Positions 40,152-51,893 are shown, numbered from the stretch's first letter. The stretch: DNA of 64,000 bases from Vesta saturnalis (GCA_036346205.1 JARFJB010000762.1:5008501-5072500), one strand, 5' to 3'. Made by a program: numbers and translations. Notes: generated from the sequence alone by a model not told the origin.

Positions 40152-42137
40152 GTAGGGGAAAGGCGGGTAAGATGACATACTTAAGAGTTTGTTACCACAA
40201 AAACTACGTCTATGTAAAGATAAATACAAAATTTTATTGTAAAGTGGTAACTGGTAGTATTTTCTATGATGTTAGGCACTAAGATTACTAGTGGTATAAA
40301 GCGCTTTATTGCAAGTACAAAAAACCATCTTGCCCACCCGGGGCGGGCAATATGAAATACAATGTAAAACTAAAATAGCTACTATGCTACTCAACAAACA
40401 AAATAAGCATCACTAAAATATTAGTCCTTAATTTTTGCACAGGTCGCAAATAAAAATTTTTGATTTTGGCGACACACCTGCGCACTCTGCATGTGCCCAT
40501 TTTTTACAAAATTGGCACCGTAACCACGATTCCTTAGATTTTGACCTACTGAAGAGGTCATTACAATAGATATATGCACAGTCATCTTCTTCGTCGCTAC
40601 CACTGTAGGGATCTTCTTCGCCACTTAATTCATCTTTCATTAGTTTTTTTCTTACCACATTTCTGTTGCTCTTGTTTCTTCTCATTTTCTTTTTCGAGAA
40701 GCTTTTCTTTTATTACTTTGAGGAACTGGTGACAGATCCTTCAGGATAGCCTCAATATCAATTTTTTCTGAAGTGGATGGACAACCTTGGTTTGCTGACT
40801 CTTGCATATAGTGATCATCAACATTTAGTAGTTCTCTTTCAGCAGCAGACGCATCTTCAGGCAAATCGGTAGTTAGACTAGGCAAAAACATATGTTCTGG
40901 AAAAATATTGGAATTAAAAGGTGATATCCCCGTTGAACGAAAACCACTTGATGCGTTCTCTAGTGTTGCTGTTTTTTCATATGCTTGTTTAAAAAGTTTG
41001 GATATTTGATAAATGCTAACAGTGCGACCGGGATTCTCTCTCAACCATTGTGTGACTGCTTGGTTGTAATATTTATGGAGGGGGCCAAAAAATGCAACAT
41101 CCAAAGGTTGGAGGCGATGTGTACAGTGTGCAGGCAAGCAAAGCAGTATCACAAAATTCTTTTTAGCAAATTCCAAAGCTTCGTAGCTTTTATGACTTGA
41201 ATGACCGTCAAGAATTAATAAAGCTTTATTCTCAAAATTTGGTCTGACATGCTCAACAAAATGTCGCATCCATATTTGGAACAAATCCCCCGTCATGTAT
41301 CCAGATTCATTATGTAGTTTTAACGTCCCTACTGGTGCCCCGTCATACAAGACAGGATTAAATATTTCCTGGGAAATATTATTGCTCGTGGTACGTATGT
41401 CCCTCTAGAACTAAAGCAGGCCACAACGGTTGTATGGACACCTCTCTCTGCACTTGTGAGAGCGCATACTTGCCTTTTGCCTTTTCTGGTGAACACCTTT
41501 AGAGGGACGTGAACAGTAGTTAGCGCAGATTCGTCCATATTGAAGACCATTGTGTTATGAATTTTATGTTCTTCGATAACTTGTTCAAGTTTAGTAAAAA
41601 AACGTTTCCACCTGGGGTTTATTGAAAGCCTCAGCTCTAGCAAGAGAGGTGGCTTCAGGGAGACGCAATGACAATTCAAAGTTACGTTGCCGAAAACCAC
41701 GTAATCACCCTTTCCCAGCCATCTTATTCTCTTTATTAAAAGAATGTTTTATCTTCTTTTTTTCAGAAACCTCGTATGCAAGCTTTCTTACGTCTGTTGT
41801 TGTCAATCCTAAAAAACGGGATTCCATGTCCAGAATATGGTTAACTATTGCAGCTTCCACCTCTCCATTGAGTACTGATTGTAAGGAGCCCAAATGCTTT
41901 GTGGCATTTGTTGCAATTTTGTTTTTGTTAAGACCTCGACGGCGGAGGGTGGCAGTTGGTACGTTGAAATGTTTACTTGCTTTCAACCAACCCATTTCTC
42001 CATTACGAACAGCTTCTAAAGCTCGCTCCTTGTCCGCAACATTCCAACTACCCCTAGTCGTCTTTCGTTTATTGGAGTAAACCATCTGAAAGAATTCTTC
42101 ATTCTTCATAGAAAAGGGCGGACAAGATGACATAGTA
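40152..42137 (-). mobile_element. pogo-type DNA transposon relic
   Basis: It is placed between A' and B' of a duplicated segment, where homology breaks near 40150 and resumes near 42150. The motif 'gcgggtaagatgacat' or close forms recurs at 40165, 40327 (inverted), 40345, 42118 and 42475 (inverted), as expected of subterminal transposase-binding sites. A clean terminal inverted repeat could not be defined. Confidence 0.6.
40428..42133 (-). pseudogene. pogo-type transposase pseudogene with C-terminal PHD-like finger
   Basis: The frame starts at MSSCPPFSMKN (42133). An N-terminal DNA-binding region reads 'RGSWNVADKERALEAVRNGE' and 'KASKHFNVPTATLRRR'. The DDD core follows: 'VFNMDESAL' near 41530, 'LLILDGHSSHKS' near 41205 and 'HRLQPLDVAFFGPLH' near 41090. 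At the C-terminus, 40560-40430, a Cys/His pattern ('CQFCKKWAHAEC', 'CDLC') resembles a PHD finger, a known companion of some insect pogo-like transposases. Lesions are a TGA after 'KMAGKG' (41705), a frameshift at an A-run near 41600, another at 41330-41350 and one near 40682. Without them it would be about 560 residues. Confidence 0.88.
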
Positions 42138-42209
42138 ATTCATTTTATATAGCGTTGAACCTCTTTATGTTTTATACTTTTTGGTTTTATTTTGTCTGGC
42201 GTTAATAAC

Positions 42210-43915
42210 TTCTCAAAAAAGAGTATAATATTGATGGCAAAGCTTACACAGTTAACAGCTCTTTAAACCTGTCGATGCTTTTAATTCGACGATTGCTATT
42301 TTTTGTTTGACTCATACTCATTTTTTGTTTGTTTGACTCATTATTCAGCATACAAGCTTATTTTTATTGCAAATAGTCCCATTTGTAAAATTTAGAAGTT
42401 GGTCTGGTTACGTACAAAATTATTTGAAATACAAATGATTAACATTTTCGGCGAAAGCACCATTAACCTTCCAGAAAGTCATCTTGCTAAGAAACAAACA
42501 ATAATGAAATAAAATTTAATTAAATTTACTTACGTTTTATGTGTGCATGTAACAAAAGAATTACATTCTTTTCATTAATTAAATTCTAAAACATACACAA
42601 CAAGGTAGCCATATGTAGGTTTACACTGGCTTTACATATTACAGTTTACACATGTAGATATTTTAAAATCTCTGTAAGAATTTCATTTAATTAAATATTT
42701 TTTCAAACATAGTTACTTTAGATTATAACTAAGGTACAAAAAAAGGGGTTGCTGTGTTACATTTGTTTCCGGCTGAATGTATTTACATAAGTCTGTATTA
42801 AAAAAAAACTTTCATGAGTGCATTTGCGCATCAGCCAAATTGTTTTCAAGATTATAAGACAACGGGAATGCGACATGTTACAAGGTTCATTTAATTTAGC
42901 CCGCGGGATCACGCAATTCTGAAGGGCGTGGTTGCTGCACAATTGCAGTAAAGCTTAGATTTCCCATAAGTAAGCTAGAATACCCGTGGGATACAAATAA
43001 GGCATTGCAATCACATTTGAGATCGTTTATTGATGTTTGTTGAAGTCTCTAAACGACCTAATTTGAATAATGTAAGGTAATAATTATTTTCTACAGAAGT
43101 TATTCATTTGTACCAATAAGTAAACTATCCTTTGTATTTGGCAATTCTGAAAATGTTCTATAAACCGAAAAATACTATTCGCTTAATGCAAACTCAGCGA
43201 TTTCAGTTAAAAAAGAAAAAAACGAGAAACCACATTTTAGAATTCAATTAAACATTTATGTTACACGTATCAACTCAAAAATTTATAGACGGTGCCTTAA
43301 AATGATCTTTATGTAGAAACAGAAGATAGGAGGCCTAGCCCTATAATGAATGCAGACGCGCGTCTCCCAGGTACTGTAACAAGATCCCGTAGGATACGGC
43401 ACACTGAATATGATTGGATGCCACAGAAAACCTATTTTCTACAAACAAACTTCAAAAGGGGCTTTCTAAAAACAATGAGCTTACAATTGAGAAAGCGTCT
43501 ATGTCACAATTCGAAATTCTATTTTGGCATTTATACCTGTTTTCTCTTAGGTAATTATTTTGAACCTTAGTATTTCCCTGAGCTATTGATTAATTTACAG
43601 CACAAGATAGCATTAAATATTAGATTAGCATTCATTTAAACACAACTTGCAATAATGTTTGAATTGAATCGAGATAGATATGTATAAAATGGACACATAC
43701 GGATTTCGAACATGTAGCAAAGCATGTGAATGAATTCTTGCGTTGCTTTCTCTATATTTTGTGCATATCTTTACTTTTACAGTATAACCTTAAAAATACC
43801 CTTAACGACCACTAGTTTTCGTTGCCTTTGTGATTTTTGAGAATTTTAGTCTGTTTCGTTTTCATTGTCTGGACAACCGCTTTACGCTCTAAATATATTT
43901 TTAGAAGCTGTTGCT
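42210..43915. other. AT-rich stretch, no recognised gene
   Basis: No supported gene or RNA. Short frames at 42757-42942 (minus) and 43346-43570 (plus) have no motif. Confidence 0.4.
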
Positions 43916-43917
43916 AT

Positions 43918-44922
43918 TGCTCCAACCTACATATACATATGTAGGTATAGAAGGTTATGCAATCAACTTTTTTTTCACTATCACTCAATTGACTTATTAG
44001 CTAATTTTAAAACTCTTGGTCAAATGATGGCTAGATGTGTGTCTTATAACTCCTGAACGAAAATACCTACGTACTAAAAATGTTGTATTTAACCTTGCTT
44101 TGATTGGGCTTTCAGTTGATTAGATTCTGGAAGAAATCCAGCGGCGGAGAAGGGGGGTTTATTAGGGTCAGTTTCAGGTTTTTATCAAATATTTCTAAAA
44201 CAGCTGCATATTTGAAAGAATTAAAAATACCTTGATATAGAACTTAAACATATCGATTTATTATATTCTATGCAATTTTTTGATAAGACGCGTAGTTTAG
44301 CGAAAAAAAATTCCTGAGGTAGAATTTAAGTGTTAGTTCAAATTTTTCAATACCTGAATAACGATTAATTTTATAAGAAAATGTGTAGACATATTTTTTA
44401 AAGAAAATTTAATTTTCCATAACTTTTCTTCATAAAGTCAGTAAAGCAGTATATAACGCAAGGTAAGTATAAAAATTAATTAAACATGAATGAAAATGCT
44501 TAAATTGTATTACTTATGTCTTATAGAAGCAGGAGGCTTTGGAATTTTCTTTTAAGTTAACATGTATTTATGTTTATTAATCACTATCTGACATGAAGTT
44601 TTAAATGTCACTCTGACAGATTATTGTTTTTGTTTTTACAATGTTGTCTCCTTTCGTTATGATCGTATGAAAGAGGTTGTATAATTACCCTAAAAAAAAT
44701 TATAATTAAAATTATTTCATTTGTTTTAATTTTTAAGTTAGCATCTAGATGTCTCTTAACCTCTGTCTGACAGACATGAAGGTTTAATCTTCTGTTTGAC
44801 ATAGATTATTGTTTTTGTTGCCTATTTTCATAATGAACTTATTATAAAAGAAGTTGTATAATTTTCCTAAAAGAATTTATTTCATTTCTTTTAGTTTCCA
44901 TTTTGTAGGTTGGAAGGTAATG
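43918..44922 (-). mobile_element. Family M, copy 3: short copy with both ends
   Basis: The left end (43921-43931, 'tccaacctaca') and right end (44904-44914, 'tgtaggttgga') are perfect inverted repeats of 11 bp. In minus orientation the order is the end, two ~174-bp units (44905-44590), the 'cccctaataa' region (near 44160), the 'acctacgtacta' region (44070) and the other end. It lacks a long microsatellite. At about 1.0 kb with inverted ends and no gene, it looks like a non-autonomous DNA transposon. Confidence 0.7.
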
Positions 44923-44924
44923 TA

Positions 44925-46560
44925 CTATTCCACGCCAGATATTTTAGGTTTTAAACCGTGTATTTTAAGATAAATTACTTATACAAGATTCATACGTTTC
45001 GATAACAAGTACGTAGTACATTTATCGTCATGGTTACTAATAACAGACTCAAACGATTTAATTAAAGCTTCAAAACAAGATGGTAAAATATGAACATACA
45101 ATGAAAAAGCCTGGCCATGTTAGACAAACATATTTGTAAGCTAACCATCGAAACAAAATTTTATTTTGCTAACGATTAACTAGAATTTTAATAAATTAAA
45201 CAGTATTAAACTATCTTGAAAATGGAAAATCAGAACACCCCCTAATGGACGAAGGCTAACAATGAAAAATGCTACAATCAGAAAACAACGTACATACATA
45301 CCACGATGTAAGAAGGTTAGGTGATGCAACGAGCAGCTCAAATCAGTTCGTGCGCCAGTAAAACAAAGTGTGCGAGAGAGATATCAAACGACGTCCCACA
45401 TTGCATCGTAGCTGCTGTGCCTCTGCGTACCCGATGGACGAGTATTGTAGCTATACCGATAATACCATTTGAAATTTATATTTATTTTAAACAAATAAAT
45501 GCAACGATAATATGTAAGGACGTTCTGTATGACATAATTAAATAATAAAAAAAGTTTACATAATAAAAATGTAAATGAGTTCAATGAAGTTGTAATTTCG
45601 ACTCTTTTCGTTTGTCAACGGATTTCTTTCGGTGGCACCTTTCTTCTGGCTTATAAAATTGTATTCGCTTAAAAATGTAGAAGTAAATCGCTTGGGTCAT
45701 AATATCATTGCGATGTTCAGTGAAGTCATTTTACGTTCTAAAATGTCATCAACAGTTTTTTCAAAAACATTAACAGAACTAATTCTTTCCATAAGAATGG
45801 ATTCAATTTTCTTCAAAAATAGAAGCATTTAAATATTGGGGTAGTTTAAAAATCCTCCAGATTTCACATTAGTTAGGTCCGTTTCCTTCGTAAAGCCGTT
45901 AGAAGAGGTTGTGGTGTAAAAATGCAGTTTACAGGCATTCACACTTGCTTAATTTAAATAGTTCTTTTAATAAATCCGCTTAAAAAGTAATAGTATATTA
46001 GAAACCGCGCAAGGAAGAGTTTCATTACAGCTCAGCGTTAGTTAAAACGCGAGGAAATAACAAAGCCTTCCTACAAGGTTTGTGTACTATTTTATTCGCA
46101 ATCATCCAATGTTAAAAATAACAATTTACTAAACATTCTGAATAATAAATATCCTAATTAGCAAATATAAAGCAAAGTCAGCTGCGTGAAAATTAATTCA
46201 TAAAATTATAACTGTTACATTGCAAAAAAGTGGTTTTGTCGAAAAAAACTCAAAAAGCTAATAATGTCGCGATCTGTTACTCCTAACCCCATACAAGTTA
46301 GGAAAGATTCTTAATGCTTTCTTTAGTTAATTAGTTTTTAAATATGTTGTACGTATGTTGATTAATAAAGAATATCAAATAACAACACACAATTTAATTA
46401 ATTGTAATGATTATGAGGTTCATGATAGTTATGTAACCCTCGCCACAGGTGTGTAATAATTATTCCCGGCTAGTTTCAGTAATAATCTAGTTCCCAGCAG
46501 TTGTCATGTCATGAAATTGATCTATTACGTTATAATTGAGAATAAACAATATTACAGAAT
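44925..46560. other. AT-rich stretch with one dispersed repeat (45195-45310)
   Basis: The segment 45195-45310 matches 34650-34770. The part at 45330-45470 is richer in G+C ('cgtagctgctgtgcctctgc') and may be an unclassified short repeat or exon; no identity can be given. The rest is featureless. Confidence 0.4.
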
Positions 46561-46591
46561 AATAATAAATTATAAAAAAAAATAATTATAA

Positions 46592-46765
46592 AATTCACCA
46601 ACTCTATCGGGATCCGCCGAGTTCAGTTGCCGCTCCCACAGTGAATAAGTGGAGCGACCGACAGGGAAAGAACGAGACTTCGTATGCGCTCTTTGTCGCT
46701 TGGAAGTATTTTGCAACGACGAGCAACGAGGGGTACGCATAAAATGCTTGCGACAATTCACCAAC
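46592..46765 (-). mobile_element. Unidentified ~150-bp insertion with 11-bp flanking direct repeats
   Basis: 'aattcaccaac' occurs at 46592-46602 and at 46755-46765. Between them lie 152 bp of clearly more G+C-rich sequence than the surroundings, with a potential hairpin ('gctcccacagtgaataagtg' then 'gagc'). The layout suggests a short inserted sequence with a target duplication, for example a retrocopied small RNA or SINE. I do not recognise it. Confidence 0.4.
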
Positions 46766-46779
46766 CCTTCATACATCGT

Positions 46780-46860
46780 GATACATGCCCATCACGCCAT
46801 TCCCTTACGCGGTAGAAACCGTATTTTTCCTCTTTACACGTACCTGAAATTTTGAAATTG
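46780..46860 (-). repeat. Short sequence like the RTE LINE 3' end
   Basis: It contains 'cacgccattccctta' followed by 'cgcggtag', almost the same as 53989-54012 at the 3' end of the RTE LINE relic. It is probably a truncated LINE copy or a SINE sharing that tail. Confidence 0.5.
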
Positions 46861-46976
46861 TGTATACATACAGGATGTCTAAATCTACCCACGTTTTACG
46901 GTTAAATTAGCAAAGTTGGGCAGAATTAAAATGGGAATCTAATGCCGATGAAAATATCTGAAATGGAATACCACAC

Positions 46977-47350
46977 GACCTTTCAACCTACAAAATGGAA
47001 ATTAAAAGAAATGAACTAATTTTAATAACATTTTTTTAGGATAACTGCAACATCTTTTACAAGAAGCTCATTACAAAAATAGGCAACATCGTAAACGCAA
47101 AAACAACGATCTATGTCAAACAAACGTTTAAAACTTCATGACAGACAGAGGTTAATAGACATCTAGATGTTAAACTAAATTAAAAGTAATTAAATAATTT
47201 TAATGTCACTTTTTTAGGGTAACTGTGCAACTTCTATTTTATACGTTCATAACTAAAACTGGCAACATTGTAAGAACAAAAACAGTAATCTATGTCAGAA
47301 TGACGTTTAAAACTTCATGTCAGATAGAGATTAATAGACATATATGCAAT
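46977..47350 (+). repeat. Family M repeat, copy 4, left part
   Basis: It begins with the end 'gacctttcaacctaca' and holds two units of about 178 bp (from 47039 and 47217). It is interrupted by the Crypton-like element and a SINE fragment, and the family M sequence resumes at about 49125. Confidence 0.75.
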
Positions 47351-47384
47351 TAATAGATATTTATGTATTAAGGGCATAATCAGA

Positions 47385-47457
47385 AGATTATGGCTCGAGG
47401 GATTTTAAAAGCCCGACGCGAAGCGGAGGGCTTTTATATTCCTGAGAGCCATAATCT
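47385..47457. other. Nested inverted repeat at the upstream side of the Crypton-like element
   Basis: A perfect 12-bp inverted repeat, 'agattatggctc' at 47385-47396 and its complement at 47446-47457, encloses a second one, 'aaaagccc' at 47407-47414 and its complement at 47428-47435. Together they can form one imperfect 73-nt hairpin or cruciform. It lies about 215 bp before the recombinase start. Confidence 0.8.
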
Positions 47458-47866
47458 ACAATTATACCCGTGGTACATGCAATGTTTTATTTTATTTTGC
47501 ACCATGAAACTGGAACAAAATTTTAAAAAGATTCAGTATTTTCGGCAAGTTTTTAAATGCAAATGCAGTGAAATAAAGTCGACAGTAGGCTAATTTGTTG
47601 TTACTAAGATACTGTGATATTGCTAAATTGTTGCTAAGGTACTGTTTGTTTGTAAATAATTTTCATTCTAAAATGGAAGGTGAAAACGGAAAAACTTATT
47701 CACAAGAAATTTTAGATGAATTTGAGGCCGCCCAGGCAAAAATAATTCCAAGTAAATCGAAATATTTATACATAAAAGAGTACGAAAAGTTTTGCGCGTG
47801 GCGGAGCACAAAAAATGTGTCCACAAAATGTGATGAAAAAGTTTGATGGCATACTTGTCTCAAATG

Positions 47867-47873
47867 GTAAGGG

Positions 47874-47938
<65 letters not shown>

Positions 47939-47978
47939 TAGTCAATTATCTCTATTCAATAAATATCTATTTTTGCAG
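47867..47978 (+). other. Intron 1 of the Crypton-like gene, carrying an (AT)n tract
   Basis: The donor is GTAAGG at 47867 and the acceptor TTTTTGCAG ends at 47978. Removing it restores the reading phase between exons. The AT tract fills 47876-47935. Confidence 0.75.
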
Positions 47979-48199
47979 TCAAAGATCTATAAGCCGTCGT
48001 CACTGTGGTGTTTATATTCTAAATTGAAAAAGATGTTCAAGTTACAGGAAGATGTTGATATATCTCGTTTTTCCATGCTCACAGAATTCGCGAAGAATAA
48101 TTCTGTAGGTGATCAAGCTAAAAAGTCCTATGTATTGCAACGGCATCAAATTGAAAATTCATGTTCAAGGCGCCTGATCATACGTACTTGTTAGTTAAG

Positions 48200-48257
48200 G
48201 TATAACGATTTTAGTTTTTTTTCTAATTCTCATTATAAAAATTATTGTGTTTTATAG
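48200..48257 (+). other. Intron 2 of the Crypton-like gene
   Basis: A 58-bp intron with donor GTATAA at 48200, a T-rich tract, and acceptor TTTTATAG ending at 48257. It joins 'TYLLVK' to 'VVTAFG' in the recombinase frame. Confidence 0.7.
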
Positions 48258-49009
48258 GTTGTCACAGCCTTTGGTATTTTTGGAGCATGCGTCGCGAAGA
48301 ACTGCACGATTTGGCTGAGGGATCAGTGCTATTAGTGAAGATCAAAAAAACCAAAACTTATACTTCGAGGCAATTTACAATTGTACCAAGCGATGGATTG
48401 GTTGCTTACGTCTCTTTGTACCGAAAATATGCAGGATTATGACCGGAACATACTAAAATTGACAGCTTGTTTTTGTCGTATCATAATGGCAAATGTAGTG
48501 CTCAGACTGTTGGGAAAAACACCTTAGGCGAAATGCCGAGGATAATAGCAGAGTTCCTCAATCTACCGGATCTTTGCAGAAAGCGGCGGTGATACAAGGG
48601 CACTGAAGCAACTTGGTGGATGGCGATCGGATAAAGTAGCCGAATCATATGTAGAGAATTCTCTGCAAAATAAAATTAAAATTGCTCAGAACATTACTGG
48701 TACAGCAGTTATAAGTATACCACAAAACGGCGAAGGAACTGTCAGCTTTGGTGTTAGCTCATCTGGAGTTACAATTTCAAATCCATCCAACTGTATTTTC
48801 AATTTTTATAAAGAATAAATTTCATTACTATTATTTTTATTAATAAAGGTTGTATAGTAAGGTTGTTGTTTCAATAATTCTTTCAACTTACGTGACATAT
48901 CATGTCATGTGTTTGCTGTCAATCATGCTGCTTAGCAACAATGACATTTCCGTGCTATAAAGACCACATTACGCCCGCATTTAGGGGCGTATAAAGAACA
49001 TTATGGTGG

Positions 49010-49112
49010 CAAAATAAAATAAAAATTATTAATTTTATTAAATGCATAAATAAAAGTTTACCTCGAGTAGGATTTGAACCTACGACCTGTACGTTGCTAG
49101 AGTACCGCGCTA
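49010..49112 (-). repeat. tRNA-derived SINE, copy 3 (5'-truncated)
   Basis: The tail and most of the tRNA-like head match copy 1 ('cctcgagtaggatttgaacc', 'agagtaccgcgctaa' on the plus strand). The first ~20 nt of the head are absent. Confidence 0.7.
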
Positions 49113-49119
49113 ATACTTG

Positions 49120-49633
49120 TAATAAAAAAAGACATATTTACATGTTAACTTACAAAAATTCCAAAGCCCGCTTCTATCAAAATATTGATAATACAGCTTC
49201 AGCATTTTCAATCATATTTATATAATTTTTACATTTGTTACGCTTTACATTAAAAAATTTTGCAAAGAAAATGTATGTAAAATTATATTTTCTTATAAAA
49301 TTAATCGTTATTCAGATAACGAAAAAATTAAACTAACACATAATTTCTACCAAAGGAATTTTTTTTGATCGCTAAATTACGTGACATCAAAAAATTGCAT
49401 AGAATATAATCAATCGATACGTATAAGGTCTATATCTATGTATTTTTATATATTTGAAATATACAGCTATTTTAGAAATATTTGATAAAAACCAAAAACT
49501 ACCCCTAATAAACCCCTACTCGCCGTCGTTAGCTTTCTCCCAAAATCTAATCAACTCTAAGCCAAATGAAAAAAAGCTAAAATACAAAATTTTAAGTACG
49601 TAGGTATTTTCGTTATTGCGGATACTACCTTAT
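49120..49633 (+). repeat. Family M repeat, copy 4, right part
   Basis: It contains 'aattccaaagcccgcttcta', 'gcttcagcattttcaatc', 'cccctaataa' and 'gtacgtaggtatttt' in the same order as copy 1, and leads into the CA array. Confidence 0.75.
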
Positions 49634-49835
49634 ATCCATACACCCCCACATACACACACAAACCGACACGCGGACATACACACGCACAGACGCTCAGACG
49701 CACAGACACAGATGCACAGGCACACAGACACTCAGGCACACGCACACACACCGCACACACACTCGTAGGCCCACGTACAGACGTACACGCACACGCGCAC
49801 GCGCACAGGGACACACACTCACACGCACATGCATA
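49634..49835. repeat. CA-rich degenerate microsatellite
   Basis: A CA-based tract with many 'acag' and 'acgc' variants, at the place in family M where copy 1 also has its array. Confidence 0.9.
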
Positions 49836-50204
49836 CGCACTATTACGTTGTAATATGATTTTAAGAATGATCCGGAGTACATAAGGGAAGGGTGTGGTCG
49901 TATTAACGTTTGAATTTATTAGTTGTCATTAGGTCTATTAAAATGTAAACGGTAGCGTAAAAAAATTGTATATAGTTGAATAATTAGAAATTTTGTATTT
50001 GTCATTAGTCATCTGTGGGAGAAATAAGTCTTCTTATTTCTCAACTTTAGATTTTATTAAAAAAATACAGGTTTCTGTAATTTGAAATTGAATAATACAG
50101 GGATCTGATATTCTTCTTACGTATTGGGCACATTTTTTAAATTGATATCTGATATAGAATTTCGGTCACCTTTGAGTGATAAGTTCTCTTTTGCCACGAA
50201 TTTT

Positions 50205-50830
50205 TTATTGGAAATTTCAAGAAATGCAATAAATATTGGTTTATTCAATTGCAAGAAGACAAATTTATAAGAAATAAAATTCCAGTTTGGGTGTGCTTTA
50301 CCACGTAAAGCATTATTTCGAGATATTGTGCAATATTGGTGCAAAGATGACATCACGTTGGTTGACATTTCCGTAATCGTTTAGATACCAGAGGTTATTA
50401 AAAAGTTTGTGTACAAAAAGTTTCGAAAAGGTATTTATAATCATTATTTGGTAATTTAAGGCTATAACTAGTTTTTAAGATATATTTTATATAATTCTAA
50501 TTTAACTGTTAATAAACATAGCCTGTATATTTTTTATTTTTCACATTTTGCTATAATTTTTATTGTAAATCTCGGTTTAGTTATTCCGAGCATAATTAAA
50601 AAATAACTTGGCGTCCGAGATCATTTTTATTAGTGTTGCATTGCAATTTTTTATATTGATGTTCAGTGGAAGTAATCTAGCCGAAATTGTGGCAATTAAG
50701 CAAATCAAAAGATTGAACCACCCTACGTTAATCTACCGACTCAGTCAAAGGCATTATTTTTGGTGAATGGTTTGTATCTCCAGTTAGTTTAACGATTTGT
50801 TGTTCGGAGAACATTTTTACACTTATTTCT
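50205..50830 (+). repeat. Unclassified ~620-bp interspersed repeat, copy B
   Basis: Second copy of the repeat at 6340-6960, in the same orientation with the same order of landmarks. Small indels break the short frame present in copy A. Confidence 0.75.
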
Positions 50831-51469
50831 TTATTATATTATTAAAACACTTTTTATATTTTATACGATTACCATTATACTTTCACACTTATTTTATAAG
50901 TTATCCGTCGGATATAAAAGTAAAATTCATTCTCATTAAAATAAAGTTCATGCAAACTAATTTCAATCGTTAAAACCCAAGCCACCATGTTAATCAAATT
51001 GTGTATGAGTAGCATATAGAAGTGTATAAATGGTATCTGTAGAATAAATTTCAAGCAGTGTTACCGATTAGAAAATTTTATCAGTATTTTCATTGGGGAC
51101 TCACAAGTGGTACATAATTGATTGTAATTTAAAGTAAAATAAGCAGGCGAGGTCTGCAGATACCATATGTTGTTATTTAGCGTTGATATTTGTAAATACA
51201 AAGCATTGAAAGAAAACCAATGTAAATAAGATACAAAAATATATTTTGGTAAAAAAAAGAAAACCCAGTACGTAAATTACGTAATCGACAGAATCGCGTT
51301 TAATATTAGTTTATTTGTGTAAATATGTATTTATATGTTAGTGGGTAGGTTGGATTTTGATTCGATTTGGAAAAGTTTTCAAATTTAGCTGTATGCCCTT
51401 TAGGCTTCTGGAAACCAGAACAGATAATTGGTAGTTGCCGGTAAATATTGTAAATAGGTGTAATAGGAC
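50831..51469. other. AT-rich stretch, nothing recognised
   Basis: No supported feature. Confidence 0.4.
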
Positions 51470-51814
51470 ACGCACACCCGCACCGCACCCACACACGCAC
51501 CCGCACACGCACATGCACACGCACAAGCACACGCCACATGCACAGGCACACGCACACGCACACGCACACGCTCCCCCGCACCTACACCCACACCCACACC
51601 AACACCCACACACACCCACACACACCCACACTTACGCCCACGCCCATGTCCACGCCCACTCCCGCCCCCTCGTCAACGCCAACGCCCACGCCAGCGCCCA
51701 CGCCCTCGCACGCGCCCGCGCTCGCAACCACACCACACCCACACCCACACCACACCCACATCCACACCACACCCACATCCACACCCACACCCACACACAT
51801 ACACACAAACACAC

Positions 51815-51893
<79 letters not shown>

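Larger units (their letters stand above)
47673..48820 (+). pseudogene. Crypton-type tyrosine recombinase pseudogene with two introns
   Basis: The enzyme would cut and join DNA through a tyrosine. Exon 1 (47673-47866) encodes 'SKYLYIKEYEKFCAW'. Intron 1 is 47867-47978 (GTAAGG...TTTTGCAG) and contains an (AT)n tract. Exon 2 (47979-48199) encodes 'IYKPSSLWCLYSKLKKMF'. Intron 2 is 48200-48257 (GTATAA...TTTATAG). Exon 3 encodes 'VVTAFGIFGA', 'RREELHDLAE' (catalytic Arg), 'LKQLGGWRSDKVAESYVENS' (Trp and nucleophilic Tyr). Single-base losses shift the frame near 47843, 48158 and 48288. The block that should hold the His-x-x-Arg motif is deleted at about 48574, between 'EFLNLPD' and 'FAESGGD'. The splice-site match to frame is strong: 'LSQM' joins 'SKIYKP'. 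Confidence 0.8.
47375..49005 (+). mobile_element. Crypton-like element
   Basis: A tyrosine-recombinase relic with two introns sits between two parts of family M copy 4. Cryptons are DNA transposons that use a tyrosine recombinase and have no terminal inverted repeats or long target duplication, which fits the lack of clear ends here. The limits are estimated from where family M sequence stops (about 47350) and where the SINE tail begins (about 49010). Confidence 0.6.
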
